A DNA stretch of 64,000 bases from Phoenix dactylifera (Eukaryota; Streptophyta; Magnoliopsida; Arecales; Arecaceae): the NCBI RefSeq assembly GCF_009389715.1, contig NW_024068001.1, positions 237,456 to 301,455 on the forward strand, read 5' to 3'. Both the position numbers and the translations under genes were made by a program. Shown here one piece after another: positions 9,336 through 20,735 of this stretch. The notes beneath the pieces were generated by a model, which was not told the DNA's origin, did not search any database, and saw nothing but the letters and a program-made list of their open reading frames with translations. Position 1 is the stretch's first letter. Every line of letters starts with the position of its first letter.

Positions 9336-12300
9336 ACACGCCGAAATCAAAAACTTACCCCAAAAACCCGCCGAGATTTCCCCCTTCGGTGTTTCTTTCC
9401 GCATTTGTTTAAATCTTCTTTATTCGGCGAAGACGCACGAAGGCCAGCGCGCATCGTGGGCGGGTAACAAAATAGAAAAAGTTAGGAGCGACCCGATACA
9501 TTCTTGGAGTGATCGTAGCCGTCCGTCAATTTTGGGTAAGAAGGATATGTCTGCTGATGGATGGTTATGATTCCTCAACTGACAAAAAATGTTACATGGT
9601 ATGCACCATGATTCTATCGACTATTGAGCAAGAAAACATTGAAGGTTTAGAATAACGGCGAGTATAATCATCCTACTTAGGCTGAACACGAGCTAATTGT
9701 AGTGTTTGTAATTGAAATATATTATCTATGATGGAATTTAAAATTTAAATGGACTAGCTCCTGAAAAATATATTATGTCTTAAATGGAGGAAGTATGTAA
9801 GGATTCGGGCATACATGTATCTAATCTCATATTGGCTATACATTGAGTAGATCTTAGATACGTATATAAGGCTAAGTAACTCAAATAATATTTTTTGACT
9901 GGTCTTTTTAGGTGTGGTCATAGATTGTTACATATGTGAACCTTTAAGAGCTTTTTGTACGTACAAAATTTTTCATTGTTTTACAAAAATAAGGCTGAAT
10001 TAAACCCATTTCATATAGTGAAGAAAATAGCTCTCAATATTTTTTCCAATGGCGGAGAGGTGCAACCACTGGACCCTAGGTCTATTTTGTACACACAGCT
10101 AATTCAATGAAGATAATTGATGCATGAAGCTAATCCTATCAATCAAGGGACAGATATGTGTCATAAGCCATGCAACTTATAAATTCAATAGAACCAATAA
10201 GATAAAAGTATATTAAGCATGCAGAACTAGTACGAGAGATTAGAATTTGATTAATGATTGCAATTGTATCATTTATGAGTAATTTAATACAAAGGAGATA
10301 TTTTGAAGAGCTATGGTACATCCCCATTTTCAGCGAGGTTCTCATTCTTTTCTTTCTTATTTTTTTTCTTTTTTGTTGCTAACATAGAACAGAAAGTGGA
10401 GATTTTGCTCTCACCCAACTATTAAGTGTAATCTTCCTCTGTCGTATGCTTACAACCATTATCTATTTCAAAAAATCACCAAAAACAAAAAATGCTTAAG
10501 ATAAGATTGGAGCCTTGGAGGATTCTTACACTCAAAAGTCCAAACTCTAACCCATAATTAGAGTCCAGAAAACAGGAAACAATCACAATTAAAACATTAA
10601 GTAGATATTCTCTGTGATACTATATGCTTGTTATTCTAATATGGTACATGTCACTACAGAAAAAATAGGATATGGCGACTCTAACCTGCCGACGCTAGAA
10701 AGAAGTATCGACAATTTGGCTAATTTTTTTATAATTTATAATAACTATTTGTGTTTATTATAGTGTTAAAAGACTTATCAAAGGGACTTTGGTGATCACC
10801 TAATTACGCTTGTTATCGTTGCACAATTGTACAGGCCATTCTCTAGATATATTTACAAAATATGAGACTATTTAATATGATTAATAAGTGAGAGTAAGTC
10901 TATTTGATATCAAAATTAATTTTCACCTTCGCAAGTTAAGAATCAGAGTATAATTGATGAGATTTATCTAGTAATAATCCTCTAAGAGGGCTGCTGCCCT
11001 CCACAACACCCCCTCATGCATCAAATAAACTTTTTTTCTTCCTCCAGAAACATGGTGGGGCCATGGGGGTTGCCACCATCCAAAGCCGAACTTTGAACCT
11101 CTCATTAGCCTGGCAGAATCACAAATTTACTGCGTATGATGGACAATGAAAACAAATATAAAGCACAAAAACCTGTTAAGTGAATGCCATTGTGAGTGTT
11201 GTAGGATTATATGCAATTTTATTTTTTTTTTTTTTGAGAGAGAGAGAGAGAGAGAAAGAGAAAAGGAGACTGAGAAGAGGGAGCTTTGCAATATTTAGCT
11301 TCTTAATCATTTTTAAGGAATTCAAAAATATTAGAATGAGATTTTGAAATGAGCACTATATAGTGCTCTCCTATGTTCAAACCAAGGCAGAGCCATCCCC
11401 ACCTTTTTCCATTTTTCAGGTAAAATTTTTGTCAGTACTAGATGATAGGGTTCTAACTGCAAAATACTCCCTTGCAAACTTCCCCCTAGCCATTTGAACA
11501 TCACCCAAAAAGGACCCACCTGATACGGATCCATCCCTATCCCACTTGTGTAGGATTTGTTCCTGAACTGTAGGCCCTTAATTTTGTTATATGTGACCAT
11601 CACCATCAAATACAACCGTAAAAGATGGCTGTCTATGAAACGAAGTCATGGATCCATCTACAACTCTTAAGACATCCTATCTATCTTATCATTATATAAG
11701 ATTCTTTCATGCTATTTTAGATGATAACGTTTGCGCTAATTACCAAATTATACTGCATGGTTGCTTAGTGTTGTATTAAACAAAGTCTTCAAGTTGTTCC
11801 AAGTTTAAATTTATTTGGAAAATGGCCTATTTGAGATTTTCAAGTTTCTTTTGTTTGGGAATGAAATGAAAAACCGTATTGTATTTTGCATCTTTTGCCA
11901 AACCAGTTTCTATCTCTTTCCTTTCCTATCTCGAATTGACTATCTCTCGGCAATTGACCTTAATAAACCGGTTTCAATTGGATAACTTGATTGAGACCGT
12001 CTTTTGCCTGTTCTTCCAGTCAGAAATTTCATTCCTTGCAAGTATATAATTTTTCAGAATGAGAGCATCTTGACGGCATTCAGTTGATTAACAAAGTAAG
12101 ATCAAACTGTTGAACTATGACTATGATTATTTTTAGTGATTAAGATGGATGTTTAAAAGAAAGTCCTGTTAGTGATTAAAAATGCACCATTATCAACCTA
12201 ACTTTCAACAAATTCTCTTGGTTAGCCTAGGTGCTGTCATCCTATCACTGGTTTGAAGGAGCTCAATTGCTCTTTAATCCACTGCTTCCTTCAACTCATC

Positions 12301-12830
12301 CATTTTTAATACCCCCGTCTCTGCTTCTCCTTGATTGATGGTACCTTCGCAATTGGGATGAAATGAGACTGAATAAAGGTTAAAGGTGGGAGAAGACAAT
12401 TATGGTCTTGGGGATTTTTTTTTCTTTTTGGTACAATTATTGGGGACATCTTTGACTTCATGATTTCACCTGCCATGTGAGAGCAAAACCAAGACTAGTG
12501 GTGGCATTTCAAATGGGCAACAGCAAAGACTACAGCTTCTTGTCCATAGAAACTTGAGGGGGCGGGCCCCATTCCTCCCATCGCCTATGGAAATTGGGAA
12601 GAAGACAAGGGCCTTTGGGTTTAATCCAAAAGGCAATAATAGCCTTTGGAGAAGCATGTGAGGCCCTCTAATGAAGCCTAATCTAGTATTGATGATGCTT
12701 AACTTTGCTGTGAGTATCTCAAAGATAGAATTGCAATATGGTTAATGGGTTTTATCCATCTGAATTTCCGCTGTTTGCAGGTGATCATATGCCAACTTAA
12801 GTATGATTTGCATTATTTATCTAGCCAAAC
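9336..12830. other. AT-rich intergenic DNA
   Basis: No gene is recognised. A CACTACAGAAAAA motif at 10652 followed by GGCGAC/GCCGAC words looks like one end of a CACTA-type element without a visible partner. A poly(T) plus GA microsatellite lies at 11221-11256. The short ORFs here have no recognisable domains. Confidence 0.5.
11236..11256. repeat. (GA)n microsatellite
   Basis: GAGAGA units directly follow a poly(T) tract. Confidence 0.8.
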
Positions 12831-13190
12831 TGTGAGGATCTGTACGGATGTATGTTTAGTCGAACATCGATTGTTCGCTAGAAATATCTTACTCTAGCCT
12901 TATAGAGTAAGATTTTGGATTTTGTGATAATGATATTAGAGCAGACTCGGCCCATGGTCCATGTAGACTAGAGGACACTGCAATACAGACTCATTAAAGT
13001 TGGCCATGGGCCGATCACGTTACTTATGATTAGATTTAAATGGATTTGGACCCTTAGTCTGACGAAGACGCCATGGCTTAAAAAAAGGGGTATGTGAGGA
13101 TCCATGCGGGCCTATATTTAGTCCTATATCGGTTATTTGCTAGAGATATTTTGCATACTTTTGCAAGACTAAGAAACTGAAAATATATCT
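12831..13190 (+). mobile_element. TRIM-like miniature LTR retrotransposon
   Basis: Two diverged direct repeats, starting TGTGAGGATC at 12831 and again at 13093, share their first ~60 bases at roughly three quarters identity. After the first repeat comes TGATATTAGAGC (12931-12942), a degraded form of TGGTATCAGAGC, the initiator-tRNA-Met primer-binding site of plant LTR elements. Just before the second repeat is a purine tract (AAAAAAAGGGG, about 13080-13090), as expected for a polypurine tract. The internal domain is only ~150 bp and has no ORF, so this is a terminal-repeat retrotransposon in miniature. The right boundary is approximate. Confidence 0.65.
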
Positions 13191-14290
13191 TTCAACTAGC
13201 CATTTTGGATGGGGTCCTTGGTTGTGACACAAACAATCATGTGTGATAAATTCTTAGGACATCTTATTTGATGTCTATCCACTTATAGTAATTTAGGGGG
13301 GGAAAAAAAGGAGGTGAACCATAGGCTAAGTGGACCAATAGTGGGGATGCACTATGTTGAATGATAAGAAACTTATGTCTTTTAACAATTTGACATCACA
13401 AATACTCTCAAGGAGATTGATCTAAGGACAGTGTGCTTATTTTTCTATTACTAGGGGCCTTCTTGAAATACATCAGATGACCAACCCAACCTTTATACAA
13501 CCAGCATATATAATGTTTGTTACTCAATTAGCTTTGGTGACTCTTAGTACATTTAAACCCCAAAGAGACCTTCAACATATTAATATGATGTGGTATAGTG
13601 ACGAAGTGGGTGTCCCTCAACTTCTATGGATTCACCTCAGTGCTCATTTGAGTGGGCCCTCAGAGCGTTCTCAGCCTCGAACGTTGTCCTATGCTCTTTT
13701 GGTGGATAGCATGCGTTTAGATGTCATGTCTAATGCTCCAAGAACATTCGAAGCAGTTACAAGAAATATGATTGACACGACCAAAAGCAGGAAGTTTCTA
13801 TGTATGCGAGAATTCTAGAGCATCATTGGCATTGAAGCCATTTTTAACACCATCCTCCATTCCACTTAATATCCCCTCTCCATTACCTTGATGTATATAC
13901 AATTACCCACAAGGAAGAACAAATTCTATCATCAGGACCCATCTACACGTCTCAATTGATGCAACCTAGCTTCTCATGGGTATAATACTTCAGGTTGATG
14001 CCACTTTTCTCGAGCATCTGATTCAAAGATAGCTGAAGTTTTACAAAATCCCTTTGAGCTATTAAGAAAAGAAGTATGTCCCTTTTTTGGCCTCAAGAGA
14101 TGAATCAAAGATCACCATGGAGATTTAAAAAGGCTGAGGATAAACACATTTTTCTTTCTGTAATTTTTTTTCCCTTAGGTTAGCAAAGGTGACTGAAAGT
14201 GTGACATTTCAAATCACTATTCATTTTTTTTTTTTTTTGTGGAGCAATCCACTGGAAATTTAATGTTGCAATGGCTTTTATTCTTATATC
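13191..14290. other. Intergenic DNA, no gene recognised
   Basis: One open frame (13477-13818, +) has no family features. A poly(T) tract at 14227-14240 may be a retroposon tail relic. Confidence 0.5.
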
Positions 14291-14545
14291 TTGTGTCATA
14301 ACTCAAGATCTCATCTAAAAAGCCTAACCGGAAGGTATTATTTGGGTTCCTTGATCTATGAACTCGTATTCTTGTAGTTCACATGGGCTATGGGTCGAGT
14401 TCGTTCTGATACCATTTGTTACAACGTAAGACCTCACTCAAAAAGGCTAGCCGGAAGGTATTATTTGAATTTCTTGATCATGTATAAGTACCTAAAAATT
14501 TCTCAACGAATAACCGATATATAGGACAAAACACACGCCCGCATG
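14291..14545 (-). mobile_element. Second TRIM-like or solo-LTR relic
   Basis: Two ~60 bp direct repeats (about 14297-14355 and 14420-14480), both containing CCGGAAGGTATTATTTG, flank GTTCTGATACCA (14402-14413). Read on the minus strand that is TGGTATCAGAAC, a near-perfect tRNA-Met primer site. The outer sequence near 14530 (CGGGCGTGTGTTTTGTCC on the minus strand) resembles the LTR starts of the element at 12831. It is therefore a related miniature LTR element in the opposite orientation, with one LTR truncated. Confidence 0.55.
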
Positions 14546-15404
14546 GTCCGCACGCCTTGCACCTCCCTACAGTTTATTTTTGATATTTCTCTTACATTTT
14601 TCATATTTTTCTCTTCTCAACGGTCCTTCTTGACTTCTCATGAACTCACACATTCTCCACTTGACAACTCAAGGATAGACAGCAGGCTTCAGGGAGAAAA
14701 ACAAGTGAAGTACATAGAAGAAGAATCTGTCAAGAGGACAAGAAAAGAAGGAATTTTACTTGAACGATAAGCTACATTATAAGTGCAAAAGTTGTTTTTG
14801 CTTGCATACTAATGTGTTGAATGCATTCGGTCCTTCATACAAACTTAATCTCTCTCAGACTCCTTCAGGTTCCATATCAATCAACACCCGTTATCCTTTA
14901 CCTAGCACATAACACATTGTGAAGAGCATGTCAGTCTTAATATGAGGAGCAACCGCACAAGCTGCAAAGGTGTTGTTTAATGGCAGGCATCCTACAACTT
15001 CCTCCTTTTCATCCCAACACCTTTTTAATTGAATCATTTGCTCAGACTGTTCAATATTTATATTCATATCCCACTTTTCGCTCCATTCAACAAAAAACAA
15101 AAAAGAAGTCCCAGTTTTCGCAATTCAATTGGTTCATCCATCCATATATAATGGACTTTGTTATGGCACCATGAGACAATGGAAAAGAAGAAAGAGAAAA
15201 TGCATTAGTTATTCTTAAGCATCTTGTTAGAATATGTCGACATGATGCATTCTAAGCTAGTTATCAAGCTCGATCGTATCCCCCTCAAATGCTCTTCTTA
15301 AGCTGTCAGGGGATAAAGTTTGACAAGTTCTACGGGTCATAGTGTTATAGAAGCTCCCATGGCAGATGTCTGTGTGCGTATGTGTGCATGTGTTTGTGTG
15401 TCAA
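14546..15404. other. Intergenic DNA, no gene recognised
   Basis: Only short open frames without recognisable domains are present. Confidence 0.5.
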
Positions 15405-15482
15405 TGAGAGAGAGAGGGAGGAAGAGAGGGGGAGGGATGGAGGGAAGAGAGAGAGAGAGAGAGAGAGAGAAAGGGAGAGAGC
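15405..15482. repeat. (GA)n-rich tract upstream of the ANTH gene
   Basis: GAGAGAGAG runs are mixed with GGA units. GA repeats near plant promoters can be bound by BPC/GAGA-binding proteins. This one lies about 570-650 bp above the ANTH start codon, so a regulatory role is possible but not shown. Confidence 0.7.
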
Positions 15483-16053
15483 TAGTTAAGGATATTGTGG
15501 TATGGAATACCATGACCACCTTTGTTTCTACTTCTATTCAAGTGGGAACTAAACAACATCAAGTTTATTCTCTTTTCGTTCCCTACAAGATGCTGTCGAT
15601 GTTGATGTAGGAATCCAGGGAGAGAAAGGGCAATAAGTCAAACCCATTGTGAGGTTGCCAATCGGGCAAGGGTTTGATGCATGGGAATCCTATTCGCAGA
15701 GGATGGGATTCTCCCACCAAGGTCACAAAAGCGTTGACCCAGGAATATATAACAAATAGCTAATTGGATACTTTTCGGCTCGGCGCCATCTTTTCTCTAG
15801 TCATAAGACACCACCATAGATTTCTTCGTCAGGAGAAAGAATTCATTCAAATTTCCTGTGAGGACGACATGAGTGTTTACTCCATAGAGTCAAGCGAGCA
15901 TCAAAGGCCTTTGTGGTATATATGGGTGATATCCAAGTCTTCCTGTCAAAATCTCTCCTTCTCCATCCCTGTAAACTCTCTCTCCCCTATGAGTGCATGT
16001 ATGTATAAATCTCCTGCAACTTCTTCCCACCTCTGGACACTGGCAAGATAGTG

Positions 16054-17235
16054 ATGAAAGTGAAGGACAAGCTTTGGGCAGTTCTCGGGTCACTCAGAGA
16101 CCATTGCACCAGTAATAGAGCTGTGATCTCTAATCAGAAGATTCTCTCCGACATAGAGGCTGCCATTGTACGGTGCACCGACCACCACGACGTACCCATC
16201 GATGAGAAGTATGTACATGAGATTCTCTTCATAGTCTCAAATGCTCCTGGGTCGATCACCTTCCTTGCAAGAAGGATGTCTATGAAGCTCGAGACTGCGC
16301 GAGACCCAGTGGAAGCTCTCAAGACCCTTGTTCTACTCCATCGTCTCCTTCGCGGGGGTGACCGCTACTTCGAGCAAGATTTACGCAGCTCATGGTCTTC
16401 CAGAGACCTCCGACTGGATTTATCATGGTGTGCAGGAGCTCCAGACTTCTCTCACACCTTTCTCCTTAACTACTCGTTGTTTCTTGAAGAAAGGTTGGGA
16501 TGGATCATAAACCAAGCTGGTATGCTGGAGCCAGTTAGACCATCACGCTCCAGCTTCCAGTCTTATGAGGAGGAGGCAGCTGAATCGGTCTTGCGTAGAT
16601 TGATGAAATGCCAAGTGTTTCTCGACCGGGTCATGGCCTGTTTGCCGGTGGACATTTCATGCATGAGCCGTGTGACGCAGTCAGCTGTCTGCATAATCTT
16701 GAGAGAGAGCTTCCGAGTCTATGACAGCTTCTGTGAGGGGGTACAGATTGTGGTGAGCTCCTTCTTTGATCTTGAGGAATCCGTAAGAGTCTTAGCTCTT
16801 GACATCCTTAAGAAAGCTTGCAGCCAAACCCCCCAACTTCATGAATTCTACGATAACTGCAAGAGAGCCATAGTGGGCAAGAACTTGGACTACCCTTCTG
16901 TTCGAATTATTACGGCCGCGCAGATTTCATCAATGGAAGAGTTCTTGCCCGCCAAGCACAATAAAACAGTTTCGGTTGCATTTGAGGATGCTAAGTTGAC
17001 GGGAAGGAGCAGAGAAGAAGAGTGCGCAGTGCAAGAAACTAAGTTGCCTCTATTTTCTCAAAAACTAGAAACAAAGATAAGCACGGTGTGGGTCGAATTC
17101 GACGAAGAAGACTCGCAAGCTTCTTCTACCTTCTCCTTTGTGGGGCCTGACAACCGGTCAGCAACTGTCGCTGATGATTTGCCAACTGAAGGGGAGAGTT
17201 CGACAACAGGAAAGCCATGCATCTACTATAATTAA
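16054..17235 (+). CDS. ANTH-domain (AP180/CALM-type) putative clathrin assembly protein
   Basis: A single uninterrupted exon of 393 codons starts at ATG 16054 (MKVKDKLW); the GTG just before it is not a plausible start. Residues ~25-295 form an ANTH domain, which binds plasma-membrane phosphoinositides and recruits clathrin during endocytosis. The segment CTDHHDVPIDEKYVHEIL, at residues 41-58, occupies the lipid-binding position but lacks the usual run of basic residues. This matches a divergent, intronless subgroup like Arabidopsis At1g33340. The helical block KTLVLLHRLLRGG (90-102) is typical of the family. The C-terminal ~95 residues are polar and acidic (WVEFDEEDS), and I see no NPF or DPF adaptor motifs. 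A TATA-like AATATATAAC lies near 15746. It looks intact and functional. Confidence 0.9.
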   Translation: MKVKDKLWAVLGSLRDHCTSNRAVISNQKILSDIEAAIVRCTDHHDVPIDEKYVHEILFIVSNAPGSITFLARRMSMKLETARDPVEALKTLVLLHRLLRGGDRYFEQDLRSSWSSRDLRLDLSWCAGAPDFSHTFLLNYSLFLEERLGWIINQAGMLEPVRPSRSSFQSYEEEAAESVLRRLMKCQVFLDRVMACLPVDISCMSRVTQSAVCIILRESFRVYDSFCEGVQIVVSSFFDLEESVRVLALDILKKACSQTPQLHEFYDNCKRAIVGKNLDYPSVRIITAAQISSMEEFLPAKHNKTVSVAFEDAKLTGRSREEECAVQETKLPLFSQKLETKISTVWVEFDEEDSQASSTFSFVGPDNRSATVADDLPTEGESSTTGKPCIYYN

Positions 17236-20200
17236 CCTTATTGGATTCTTGGTCTAAACACGGCTATTTCATGAGGAGTAGGAAATTATGTAAATGGATA
17301 CCTAAAAATGGTTTCCTGTTCCTCTTTAGCATGTTTGGTTAATGGGCTATTGTGTCTTGCGAGTGGAAAGGTGGCTTTTGTTTAACTGATATTGTTATTG
17401 TTGCTGTTATTAATTTTCATTTTAACATAGCTAAGGAACTACTAGCTTCAGTTTGGATGGTTAGTGAGTACAACTTGTTTCTTCACCTGTCTGTAAATTG
17501 GGAACTTTTGATTAAAACAGATGAGGACACTTGAAACTTGGCTAATGACCTACTAATCTAGTTGGTTAATGCTTCTAATGAGGACAATAATGTAAACAAG
17601 GAGTGGTGCAGTTTTATAGTAAGATAAAGTCACCAGAATGAGTCATGCGAAGTGACTAGTGAGAGACCAGGAGAGATCAAGATTTATGTTATGCTGTCTG
17701 TGTCAATTGCTGGAAAAGTTTCCACCAGAGCTGCTAGAAACTTTTTTTTTTTTTTTTGGTAAATCGGCGGCTCACACACAAAGGATGTAAGTAGGACCCA
17801 AAGAGTAGAAACATTTCTTCAAACAAGCATTGTACTAATAGACTAGGCTGTTTTCAGGAGCCTTATTTGCCACTGCCTTCAGCAGTAGGTTTTAAGCTAA
17901 AGGGATTCAAGGAGGTCGACATTGGGGATCTAAGCTTCTTTGTTTTGAGGAGAGATAACAGGGACAATTGTCCTTGACTAGATGCACATCAAAGAGCTTG
18001 GAATGAAGCTTAGTTATGAACAGAATCGCACCTTATGCTGAAATCATTTATATTGCATTGTACCCTAGCCATTCCTACTGCACTGCTCGATATTTTGTTT
18101 TCCAATTTTATTGGATGTATTTATACTAGGCATATATGATACATTCGCCTCATTAAAAAAAAAAAGGAAAAAGAGCTTGGAATGAAGCTTATCTATGAAC
18201 TAAATCCCACCTCGTGCTGAAATCAGTTAAGCTTCGTTTCAAAAGTCTGAACCATCTTCTGACTTCCATCATGCATCCACCAATTAGCAGATTGTTTAGC
18301 CCCATTGGCGAGAACTCATTTCCTCTGGTGGTACAAATTTTCCGGGAAGCAAAGAGCCTACTTTGTGCGAGCCAACATTCTAATTCCAAGGGCTCAAACC
18401 ATACTTGAATTTGATTGTACTTCGGCCCTACCCAAGTAAGAATGGTTCCTAATCTCTTCTTTTGGTGACTTGAGCAGGGGCCAGACCATCCATCAAATTA
18501 ATTAAATTATTCTTGGTGGTAACTCAGGGACAGATGATAGAATTAGATGAAGGTAAGAACCAGGACAGAAAACACTCCAACTGTAAAGCTTTGTCCAACC
18601 ATTTTGGCAGGGCTAGGCCATGCGAGGCCATATTCCATGCTTTAAGAGGGGACTCTAAAATCTAAATAAATAGCATGCTGAGGGTTGGGTCTCTTCCACA
18701 TGTACAAATAAAACTCAATTCTACATTATCCAAGAAACGAGGGAAAAAGAAATCCTACTCGGAGTCTATTCGGATAATCTAACAGAATTAGACTGGATTT
18801 CCTACTGAATTCAAACATCGAGAAGCCTATTTGGATGTGGCGCATGTTGAATCTTGTGGGAGTAATGATTCCTCCTGCAGACTTGGTCCACCGAACTGAG
18901 ATTTAGATTGTGATCTGAGGATGGATGGTCTTTGGAAGATTGCAGGCTAAGTAGGCTTGCAGATCCGGTTTGTGCAGAATATTTCTGCAAGAATACGCAA
19001 ACAACTGCTAGATGGATCAATTTTTCTGTTCAACCTTCCACTCAATCGATCTCAAAAGGTTAATAAAAGATGTTCCTTCATCGTTAAATTTCCTGTTGGT
19101 AATTGAGTCTAGTAGATGGATAAAGAGGCCAAATTAATATACCTGGTCCAACCCGAATTAGCTCGAGAGTCAAACAAATGCTTGCGCAGCAGCGTCTCAG
19201 ATGGCAACCACTGGAGCATTCATGGCGGATTGGAAATTCTAAAACTGCAAGAATTTATTACAATATAATTGCGCAAAGGAGGGGTGGCCTGATGCTGCAA
19301 ACATGCTAAGTAACTCTCAGCGAGCAGGTGAGCGGAGGGGATGTAGAAAGGGGAACCAATTGGGTAAAGTAACTAATCTGAGGAGAATCTTGAAAGCCAT
19401 ATGCAATAAAAGTACTAACCATACATACATTGCTCTTTGAATTAAAGACCTACTTTTCAAGGTTCTCATTATTTTGATGGTGGTCTTGTGGCTTCTTTCT
19501 ACCTTTAAAGAAAAAAGCACCTTCAATCAATTTGAAGAAACACATTCCATGCACGTTAAATAGATCGTTAATCAGCCGCGACATAGCATTGATAAAACTC
19601 GAACAGAAGTCAACATCTAGAGAAGCAAAAGCGAATACTATATCCTACATCGAAAATTACATTCTCAAAAATTTCAATCTGTCACAGTTGCATCCGGATG
19701 CCTTCCTCCATCATGTGCCATACGCATGCCATCCTAGAACATTTTGCAATTAATTAAGTAGCAAATTTGCTTTTCATAATTTGTCACCTATTTTATTGGC
19801 TTGCATGAAGCTTATGAAAGGAAAAGCCTCATAAAGTTGTGCATGCTGATAAAAACTGGCTTAAAAGGCAATAGAACCAGTCTTAAAATTCGTCCACAAT
19901 GAATTTCATTGTAAACAAATCTTGCAATACCTGGAGGTGATTAGTCGTACTCAACGATGAGAAGAAAAGAAACAACTTTTGAAATACTCTAATAGTTTAA
20001 AGAATCATAGTAAAGGAGCGATCATTTATACAAACTTTACAGATTTAAGCTGGCCAACTCGGAGGCTGTCCCACCACATTGACTAGGATGCATTCCTTGG
20101 AACTCCTGATAACTGATGATTTTCCTTCCAAAAAAGCATGCAAAAGACTACTGATCAAATAGCCAAGAAAGAAATCAGAGGTCCTGAAGCAGTAGAAAAG

Positions 20201-20456
20201 GTCTGCCAAAGGAAGCACTCTACTAGATTAGCTAAGAAAGTGTTCGGTCATAAAAGAAACATCACCAATTACCGGCTGTTGACACTAAATAGACACCAAT
20301 TATCAACAAGAACATGTCCAATATGACTAAATCAAGTCTAAACTGAGATCAAGACTCAAGCACGCAGGTTTGTTCACTGCTGCATCCAAAATGGTTCCCC
20401 CCCTTTGTATTTTTACCGCCCCTATCTCTAAAACAACCACAAGCTTTCCAGTTCCA
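17236..20456. other. Intergenic DNA and the 3' flank of the ALFIN-LIKE gene
   Basis: No further gene is recognised. A poly(T) at ~17743-17758 followed by GGTAAATCGGCGGCTC resembles the reverse-oriented 3' end of the LINE family (compare 42445-42480), suggesting a tiny 5'-truncated LINE tail. A ~55 bp direct duplication (TTGGAATGAAGCTTA) occurs at 17997 and 18177. The part next to 20456 should hold the ALFIN-LIKE 3'UTR, but no definite poly(A) signal could be assigned. Confidence 0.45.
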
Positions 20457-20735
20457 TCATGCTCTGGCCCTCTTATTGCTACAAGCAGGGCATTTGTACT
20501 GCTTGATGTGTTCAGCCCTAGCAGGAGTGATCCTGACACACTTGCCATGAAACCATCTCTCGCAAATGTCACAGCAAATCCAGAATTCATCATTGGCATA
20601 GTTGTCCCCACATGCACCACACAACGTGTTCCCATGCTCTTCTTCATCCTCCTCATCTTCTCCTTCACTCTCGTCCTCGTCTTTTGGTGGAGGCATCTTT
20701 GGGGCCTTTGTATGGGGCTCAGACTGACGTGATGG
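20457..20735 (-). CDS. AL: ALFIN-LIKE exon 5 (acidic linker and PHD finger)
   Basis: The acceptor ACTTTCAG precedes the exon, which encodes 92 residues and ends KRARA then TGA at 20459-20457. It holds the whole PHD finger, including the [14 protein letters not shown] core. Spacing of the eight zinc ligands is canonical. Confidence 0.95.
   Translation of the reverse strand, partial: PSRQSEPHTKAPKMPPPKDEDESEGEDEEDEEEHGNTLCGACGDNYANDEFWICCDICERWFHGKCVRITPARAEHIKQYKCPACSNKRARA

Noticed and set aside
12831..13190. Cassandra-type TRIM (5S rRNA in the LTR)
   Set aside because: The conserved 5S promoter words are absent from both LTR-like repeats, so it belongs to another TRIM type.
13477..13818. 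113-codon open frame (+)
   Set aside because: No domain, promoter or codon-usage support; likely chance.
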